Shown here one piece after another: positions 6,215 through 10,777 of a DNA stretch of 10,777 nt. Source of the stretch: Gp6-AA40 sp050742535 (GTDB lineage Bacteria > Acidobacteriota > Vicinamibacteria > Vicinamibacterales > UBA2999); the NCBI GenBank assembly GCA_050742535.1, contig JBOGIQ010000199.1, forward strand, positions 1-10,777, in the 5' to 3' direction. The position numbers and the translations under genes were made by a program. Numbering within the stretch: the first letter of the stretch is position 1; every line of letters begins with the position of its first letter. The notes beneath the pieces are model-generated. The model ran no database searches and was not told the DNA's origin. It saw only the letters and a program-made list of their open reading frames with translations.

Positions 6215-8098
6215 ATGTCACACGTTCGCATCAGGTTGGCGGTTGCCGTGGCCGCGGTGACGTGCATGTCTGTGCTGACAATCGGACAGGAACGCGACCG
6301 CGCCAAGGTCGCCGACGAATACAAGTGGAACCTCGCCGACATCTATCCGGATGCGGCCGCGTGGCGGAAACAGAAGGAAACCGTTACCGCCCAGATTCCC
6401 AAGCTGCGTGAATTCCGCGGAAAACTGGGATCGTCGCCGCAGTCGCTCGCGTCGGCGCTGGAAATGACGACGCGGCTCAACAAGGAGCTGACCCGTCTGT
6501 ACGTGTACGCCAGCATGCTGGCCGACACCGACACGCGCGTCTCCGAGCCGCAGGGCATGCAGCAGGAGATGCAGCAGATCTATGCCCAGTTCGGGGCCGA
6601 GGCGTCGTTCATCGAGCCCGAAGTCCTGAAAGTGGGCACCGCGACGATTGAGAAGTTCATCGGCGCCGAGCCGCGGCTGAAGAGCTACACCTTCTATCTG
6701 CGCGACATCGTCCGCCGGGCGCCGCACACACTCACCGACGCGGAGGAGAAGCTGCTCGCGGACGCGGCGCCGCTGGCCGGCTCCGCCTCGAACATCTACG
6801 GGATCCTCACCAACGCGGATTTCCCGTATCCGACGATCACGATCAGCGACGGCCGCATGGTGAAGGTCGATCAGGCTGGCTACAGCGAGCTGCGGACGTC
6901 GAAGAACCGCAACGACCGCAAGGCGGCGATGTCGTCGTTCTTCGGCTCGCTCGGGGCTTTCAGCCGGACGTTCGGCACGACCATCAATTCGGAAGTCCAG
7001 AAAGTGCTCTTCTACGCCAGGGCGCGGAAGTACACGTCGAACCTGGAAGCGTCGCTCGATCCCGCGAACATCCCGGTCACCGTGTACACGCGCCTCGTGG
7101 CCGGCGTGAACCGTCATCTGCCGACGTTCCATCGCTACCTCAAGCTGCGCAAGCGGATGATGGAGATCTCCGACGATCTTCATTACTACGATCTGTACGC
7201 GCCGCTCGTCTCGTCCGTCGATCTCCGCTACAGCCCCGAGGAAGCGCAGAAGCACGTTCTCGCCGCGTTCGCCCCGCTCGGCGGCGACTACCAGGCCGTC
7301 GTCCACCGCGCGTTCAAGGAGCGGTGGCTCGACTGGCAGCCGACCGAAGGCAAGCGGTCAGGCGCATACTCGAACGGCGGCGCCTACGACGTGCATCCGT
7401 ACATGCTGCTCAATTACCTCGGGCAGTACAACGACGTCAGCACGCTGGCCCATGAACTCGGCCACACGATGCACAGCTACTACTCGAACAAGACGCAGCC
7501 GTTCCAGACCGCCGACTACGCCACGTTCGTGGCGGAGGTGGCGTCGACGTTCAACGAAGCGCTGCTCATCGACCACATGCTGCAGCAGATCAAGGACACG
7601 CCGACACGGCTGTCGCTGCTCGGCAACTACCTGGAGAACATCAAGGCGACGGTCTTCCGGCAGACGCAGTTCGCCGAGTTCGAGCTGCGGATGCACGAGA
7701 TGGCGGAGAAGCGGCAGCCGATCACCGGCGATGCGCTGGCGAAGCTGTATCTCGACATCACCCGCCGCTACTACGGGCACGATCAGAACGTGACCGTCGT
7801 TGACGACTACATCGCGCACGAGTGGAGTTTCGTGCCGCACTTCTACCGTGACTTCTACGTCTTCCAGTACGCCACGTCGTTCACCGCCGCGGAAGCGCTG
7901 TCGGCGAAGGTGCTGAGCGGAGACAGGGAAGCGACGAAGCGCTACCTGACGTTCCTGGGCTCTGGCGGCTCGGACCATCCGGTCGAGCTGCTGAAGCAGG
8001 CGGGCGTTGACATGACGACCGACGAGCCGCTCGACCTGACCATCCGGAAGATGAACGCCGTGATGGACGAGATGGAGAAGCTGCTTTCAGTTAGATAG
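6215..8098 (+). CDS. pepF: Exported M3-family zinc oligopeptidase, oligoendopeptidase F type
   Basis: The protein has 627 residues, within the usual ~600-residue range of PepF enzymes plus a signal peptide (hydrophobic residues about 8-24, ending LTIGQ). The mature N-terminal helical region carries the family opening EYKWNLADIYPD. The M3 zinc site is complete: H413-E-L-G-H417 in STLAHELGHTMHSYY, and a third ligand, E441, in FVAEVASTFNEALL. The C-terminal substrate-binding signature follows, with YGHDQNV, EWSFVPHFYRDFYVFQYATSF and AAEALS, the PepF version of the conserved His/Tyr pocket. The enzyme should cut short peptides, probably in the periplasm and for nutrition or peptide turnover. It has a good AGGAGG site and its own promoter gap, and is divergent from the metallopeptidase operon. 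Its stop codon directly abuts that of the next, convergent gene. The family call is very strong; the gene symbol follows the family. Confidence 0.93.
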   Translation: MSHVRIRLAVAVAAVTCMSVLTIGQERDRAKVADEYKWNLADIYPDAAAWRKQKETVTAQIPKLREFRGKLGSSPQSLASALEMTTRLNKELTRLYVYASMLADTDTRVSEPQGMQQEMQQIYAQFGAEASFIEPEVLKVGTATIEKFIGAEPRLKSYTFYLRDIVRRAPHTLTDAEEKLLADAAPLAGSASNIYGILTNADFPYPTITISDGRMVKVDQAGYSELRTSKNRNDRKAAMSSFFGSLGAFSRTFGTTINSEVQKVLFYARARKYTSNLEASLDPANIPVTVYTRLVAGVNRHLPTFHRYLKLRKRMMEISDDLHYYDLYAPLVSSVDLRYSPEEAQKHVLAAFAPLGGDYQAVVHRAFKERWLDWQPTEGKRSGAYSNGGAYDVHPYMLLNYLGQYNDVSTLAHELGHTMHSYYSNKTQPFQTADYATFVAEVASTFNEALLIDHMLQQIKDTPTRLSLLGNYLENIKATVFRQTQFAEFELRMHEMAEKRQPITGDALAKLYLDITRRYYGHDQNVTVVDDYIAHEWSFVPHFYRDFYVFQYATSFTAAEALSAKVLSGDREATKRYLTFLGSGGSDHPVELLKQAGVDMTTDEPLDLTIRKMNAVMDEMEKLLSVR

Positions 8099-9319
8099 TT
8101 AGTCACATCGCGCCTCCGCGATTTGTGTGACGCGCGACCTGAACGCGTCCGTCCACGCCTTCAAATCGCGCTCGTCGGCCGTGCCTGCCTGAAACTGCGG
8201 AAATCGGGCATCGGCAAACAGGCGTTCGATCTGCTGCACGGTGATCGCGCCGAGGCGCTCGGCGGCTAGCATCCGCCCCGCCTCGGACACGCGCACGTCC
8301 TCGAAGGTGGCGCCCTCGAATGGCAGCGCGCGCATGCTGAGCATGCATGTCGTGCGGTCGTGCCACACCGGCAGATCGCGCCACCGTGCCAGGTTCACCT
8401 TCGGTGGTCCGAACGAAGCGCCAAGGTCCTGGATCATCGCCAGCGGCTGCTGGCATCCGCCTTCGCCCGGCTTCGCCGGGGCTTCGGCGGGACTTCGGCC
8501 GGACGTAGTGTCCGCCTTTCGTTCCGTCGTAGTGTCCGCCTTTCGTTCCGTCGTAGTGTCCGCCTTCAGGCGGACCTGATCCAGGCACACCAGCCGCTGG
8601 TTCTGGCTCTTGTTGTCCCAGTGGGCCAGGAAGGCCGCCAGGAGCCGGAACGCGTCAACTTCGGCACGCGGTGCGTCGACACGATCGAGTTCCCGCCAGT
8701 CCCAGCCCGCGACGCTGTCGGTCTCGATCGCCGGCGCCGGAAACTTCTGTTCGACCGACACCCACTCGAAGTCGGTAAAGCCCTCCGGAATCTCTTCGAA
8801 GAGCCGCGGCATCACGAACGTCCGGCGCAGGTGTGCGGCGACGAACGGGTGCCGCGGGCAGCCATAGCAGCGCAGCCGCGGGACGATGGTGACCGTATCG
8901 GCCGCGTAGCCGAGCATCCCGAGCAGCGCGGTTGCCGCCGCCTCGCCGTGGATTTCCGCGTCGTGCCCGTACTTCACTTTCACCGTCGGGCCGTCCGCGA
9001 ACACACAGTCGAACTTCGGGGTCGTGCCCGACGGCTCCGACGGCACGAACCGGCACGCAGGAACCGGGCGCCGCAACGGGCTGGACGGTGAAGAATCGTG
9101 CAGCGATCGCGCGCTCGCCGGGACGACAAAGGCTGCCCGGCGGAGGGCGTCGTTCCGCAGGGCTTTCCCGTCGGTGCCGGTCAGCGTGATCGCCGGCGCC
9201 TCGCGCTCGTGGAAATCACCGCGCGGCGGAATCGTCGCGTAGTCGGCGGCGGCAAGCCACGTCGAGATGCCGACGGCGGAAACCAGGAGAGCCGTGGCTA
9301 ACAGCAAGCCCGGACGCAC
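8099..9319 (-). CDS. Exported unknown protein with atypical-kinase signature and repeat-derived insert
   Basis: The protein has 406 residues from a GTG start; an in-frame TGA lies a few codons upstream, so no longer start exists. A signal peptide or anchor covers about residues 3-25. I do not recognise a named family, but the motif order is that of HipA, Fam20 or PI-kinase-like folds. TVKVKYG with K114 and K116 could be the ATP lysine, HGE (124-126) the helix-C glutamate, HWDNKSQN (233-240) the catalytic loop with D235 and N240, and IQDLG (296-300) the metal-binding Asp298. Residues 253-272 are a tandem ADTTTERK repeat, and 273-288 a Pro/Ala/Gly-rich tail encoded by another palindrome. Both fall exactly between the catalytic loop and DLG, where a variable hairpin would lie. 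A cysteine pair, RCYGC (150-154), could form a disulfide. Kinase function is inference; the gene itself is well supported by frame, length and signal peptide. Confidence 0.75.
   Translation of the reverse strand: MRPGLLLATALLVSAVGISTWLAAADYATIPPRGDFHEREAPAITLTGTDGKALRNDALRRAAFVVPASARSLHDSSPSSPLRRPVPACRFVPSEPSGTTPKFDCVFADGPTVKVKYGHDAEIHGEAAATALLGMLGYAADTVTIVPRLRCYGCPRHPFVAAHLRRTFVMPRLFEEIPEGFTDFEWVSVEQKFPAPAIETDSVAGWDWRELDRVDAPRAEVDAFRLLAAFLAHWDNKSQNQRLVCLDQVRLKADTTTERKADTTTERKADTTSGRSPAEAPAKPGEGGCQQPLAMIQDLGASFGPPKVNLARWRDLPVWHDRTTCMLSMRALPFEGATFEDVRVSEAGRMLAAERLGAITVQQIERLFADARFPQFQAGTADERDLKAWTDAFRSRVTQIAEARCD
8466..8480. repeat. Palindrome inside the kinase-like gene
   Basis: CCCGGC and GCCGGG flank TTC, forming a 6-bp stem. 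It encodes part of the Pro/Ala/Gly-rich stretch PAEAPAKPGEGG of the kinase-like protein. Together with the tandem repeat at 8504-8575 it makes up a ~110-bp block of repeat-type DNA embedded in frame in the gene. Confidence 0.6.
8504..8575. repeat. 24-bp tandem repeat ending in an 18-bp palindrome (RLKADTT-type element) in a coding region
   Basis: A 24-bp unit beginning CGTAGTGTCCGCC occurs at 8504-8527 and 8528-8551, then partially from 8552. The third copy ends in the palindrome GTCCGCCTTCAGGCGGAC (8558-8575; 8-bp arms). On the minus strand the unit reads ADTTTERK, preceded by RLK. The period is a multiple of three, so the gene frame is kept. Peptides of the RLKADTT kind recur in unrelated proteins of Vicinamibacteria-type Acidobacteriota (from memory, not searched). 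That fits a mobile or dispersed palindromic repeat tolerated inside protein loops. Confidence 0.85.
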
Positions 9320-9438
9320 ACCGCGACGTCAGCAAATAGCGCGCCCGCCCGCCTTCGCGCGTGGTGTTCAATGCGGCTTCGGCGGGCAAGCTCAGCCTGC
9401 TCAGCCCGGCCATATTGCCGCCCCTTTTCCGGGCCGAT
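9320..9438. promoter_or_regulatory. Divergent promoter gap between the kinase-like and receiver genes
   Basis: This 119-bp gap must drive both divergent genes. It contains an inverted repeat, GCCCGCC (9347-9353) with GGCGGGC (9381-9387), and a second, GCCCGG (9404-9409) with CCGGGC (9429-9434), the latter ending just before the ATG at 9439. No confident -35/-10 pair or Shine-Dalgarno is visible on either strand. A GTG at 9361 is in frame with the receiver gene, but the added residues show no receiver-domain pattern. Confidence 0.35.
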
Positions 9439-9822
9439 ATGGCGATCGTGCGCGACTCGTCCGGAACGGTTCTGTTGCTCGAGGATGAGGCCAACCTGCG
9501 GGAGCCTCTGGCCCACCTCCTTCGCCTCCGCCGCTACCACGTCATCGAAGTCGACACGGTTGATGCGGCGCTGGCGGCGATTCGCACCGAGCGGCCGGAC
9601 GCCGCGATCGTCGATCTTCACGTCAAGGACCAGTCCGGACGCGACGTCATCGTGCGCATGCCGTCGCGGGCGCCGGTGATCATCTTTTCGGGGATGGGCG
9701 CGGCCAGCGGCGATTTGGCCCGCCTCCGGCCGCGAACGCGTCTGGTTGAAAAACCGGCCTCGCTGACCTGGGTCATCGATTCGCTGGACGAGATGCTCCA
9801 GCGGACGCGCGAGTTTGCTTAG
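9439..9822 (+). CDS. Stand-alone response-regulator receiver domain protein
   Basis: The protein has 127 residues from the ATG at 9439 (MAIVRDSSGTVLLLEDEAN). It is essentially one CheY-like receiver domain with no output domain. The active site is complete: acidic cluster E15, D16 and E17, phosphoacceptor D59 in DAAIVDLHVKD, the switch Ser84 in VIIFSGMG, and K105 in LVEKPAS. It should be phosphorylated by a histidine kinase and act through protein contact, or serve as a phosphate sink. No partner kinase lies in the window. An in-frame GTG at 9361 would add 26 residues (VFNAASAGKLSLL...) with no receiver homology, so I chose the ATG, although neither start has a clear ribosome-binding site. 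Its stop codon lies inside the first arm of the inverted-repeat block downstream. Confidence 0.88.
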   Translation: MAIVRDSSGTVLLLEDEANLREPLAHLLRLRRYHVIEVDTVDAALAAIRTERPDAAIVDLHVKDQSGRDVIVRMPSRAPVIIFSGMGAASGDLARLRPRTRLVEKPASLTWVIDSLDEMLQRTREFA

Positions 9823-9983
9823 GCCTTGGTCCTTGGTGCTTCGGCCTTCGTCCGTCCTTAAGTCCCTGGTTCGTTCTTAGTCCTAAGTCCGCCGTCCTGG
9901 CCGTAGCACCAAGTACCAAGGACCAAGGACGGACCATAGGACCAAGCACGGACCAGGAACGAAGGCCTAATGACCAAGGACTA
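9819..9983. repeat. Heptamer-rich inverted-repeat block between convergent genes
   Basis: The 158-bp gap between two converging stop codons is built almost wholly of CCTTGGT, CCAAGGA, AGTCC and GGACGG words. Long-range arms pair. TTAGGCCTT (9819-9827) is exactly complementary to AAGGCCTAA (9962-9970). The 17-nt arm at 9824-9840 pairs with 9905-9921 with one mismatch, and GGCCTTCGT (9843-9851) pairs with ACGAAGGCC (9959-9967). Tandem heptamers such as CCAAGGA occur in the right arm. As RNA from either side it would fold into a large hairpin, so it may end both transcripts. A true U-tract is missing. Confidence 0.7.
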
Positions 9984-10777
9984 GAGGATTCTTTTGCCCA
10001 GAGCCGACAGCGCCAGCTCGGTAGCGAACTCGGCGGTCGCATTGCGATTGTCCAGCGTCGGGTTCACTTCCACCAGATCGAGCGCGACGAGCTGATTCGA
10101 GTCGGCCACCAGTTCCATGATCACGTGCGATTCGCGGTAATCGAGACCGCCGCGCACCGGGGTGCCGACGCCCGGCGCAATCGTCGGGTCACAGACATCC
10201 AGGTCGAATGAGACGTGAATGCCTCCCGTCCCGGAGGAGGCCAGCGTCAGCGCGCGTTCGGCGATCGCGGCCGCGCCGTCGCGATCGATGTCCTTCATCG
10301 TGAAGACATGAATGCCCGAGGCGCGAATCTGCTCTTTCTCCTCGTCGTCGAGATTGCGAATTCCGACCAGCACGGTGTGTTCGGGCCGTACGCTTGGCGA
10401 CGCGCCGATCGACGCCAGCTCCTGAGGCTCCTGTCCGAGCAGCGCGGCGAGCGGCATTCCGTGCACGTTGCCGGTGGTCGTGGTGTCCGGCGTGTTCATG
10501 TCGCCGTGCGCGTCCACCCAGATCAGGCCAAGCGGCTTGCTGTTGATCCGGCGGATGTAGTCGGCGCTTGCCGCGACCGATCCGGCCGCGATGCTGTGGT
10601 CGCCGCCGAGTACCAGCGGGAAGGCGCCCGCCTCGAGCGACGCCGAGCAGCTGGCATACAGCGATCGGCAGACGTCCGCGATCGGCTCGATGTATTTCTT
10701 CTGACGGTCGAGCGCGTCCTCGGTTTCGGCGATTGGCGCGGGCAGATTGCCTTTGTCGATCGCCTGGCGGCCGAGCC
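9981..10777 (-). CDS. rocF: Arginase, partial at N-terminus
   Basis: The frame is open from the window edge to a TAG at 9981-9983, giving 264 visible residues of a ~300-residue enzyme; the N-terminus lies beyond the window. All binuclear manganese motifs of the arginase/ureohydrolase fold are present in order: GGDHSIAAGS, WVDAHGDMNTPDTT, GNVHGMPLA, and SFDLDVCDPTIAPGVGTPVRGG. GNVHGMPLA and the ending FVEVNPTLD-type segment (DLVEVNPTLDNRN, then LGKRIL) are characteristic of true bacterial arginases rather than agmatinases. The enzyme splits L-arginine into ornithine and urea in the cytoplasm, feeding nitrogen catabolism or polyamine and proline supply. No other arginine gene is visible. It converges with the receiver gene across a repeat-filled gap. 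Confidence 0.95.
   Translation of the reverse strand, partial: LGRQAIDKGNLPAPIAETEDALDRQKKYIEPIADVCRSLYASCSASLEAGAFPLVLGGDHSIAAGSVAASADYIRRINSKPLGLIWVDAHGDMNTPDTTTTGNVHGMPLAALLGQEPQELASIGASPSVRPEHTVLVGIRNLDDEEKEQIRASGIHVFTMKDIDRDGAAAIAERALTLASSGTGGIHVSFDLDVCDPTIAPGVGTPVRGGLDYRESHVIMELVADSNQLVALDLVEVNPTLDNRNATAEFATELALSALGKRIL

Noticed and set aside
6218..7306. 362-codon minus-strand open frame
   Set aside because: It is a shadow of the M3 peptidase gene; the translation is Arg-rich and unrelated to any family.
8504..8575. Possible short CRISPR array
   Set aside because: The 24-bp units are contiguous with no spacers, keep the reading frame and lie within a gene. This is a simple tandem repeat.

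Overview
The window is high-GC DNA with long antisense shadow ORFs. It is most likely from an Acidobacteriota genome, probably class Vicinamibacteria. I infer this from the base composition, from a tandem repeat that translates as (R)LKADTT...ADTTTERK, and from several GGCGGAC- or CCGGCT-centred palindromes that look like the dispersed repeats of that group. No rRNA or tRNA is present, so the taxonomy is an inference. I see no phage, IS element, CRISPR array or RNA gene. Ten protein genes fill almost the whole window, two of them cut by its edges, and no gap exceeds 160 bases.

Left part (1-3901, all minus strand). Read in the direction of transcription, this is a VTC-type polyphosphate polymerase (3901-3179), a four-helix DUF4956 membrane protein (3186-2491, overlapping the previous gene by 8 nt), a membrane-anchored CotH-family kinase-like protein with an EF-hand motif (2437-851), and an exported protein with one CXXCH haem motif (755 to beyond position 1). 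The VTC, DUF4956 and CotH trio is a recurring bacterial neighbourhood without a settled function. It probably couples ATP-dependent polymer synthesis to something at the membrane or outside it. A heptamer tandem repeat sits between the DUF4956 and CotH genes.

Middle (4057-6214). A minus-strand two-gene operon encodes a HEXXH zinc metallopeptidase-like protein (6098-5073) and a D-Ala-D-Ala-ligase-like ATP-grasp enzyme (5076-4057), with a 4-nt GTGA overlap. A ligase and a hydrolase coupled this tightly suggest synthesis and trimming of a peptide or amide product. Palindromic repeats lie on both sides of the pair.

Right part (6215-10777). An exported M3-family oligopeptidase of the PepF type (6215-8098, plus) runs tail to tail, with no spacer, into an exported unknown protein (9319-8099, minus). 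That protein has the lysine, HxDNKxxN and DLG signature of an atypical (HipA or PI-kinase-like) kinase, with a repeat-derived insert between its two catalytic motifs. A stand-alone response-regulator receiver domain (9439-9822, plus) follows. It converges on an arginase gene (beyond 10777 down to 9981, minus) across a 158-bp gap packed with heptamer-like inverted repeats.

The most interesting parts are the VTC/DUF4956/CotH operon, the peptidase/ATP-grasp pair, and the cryptic kinase that carries a repeat insertion.
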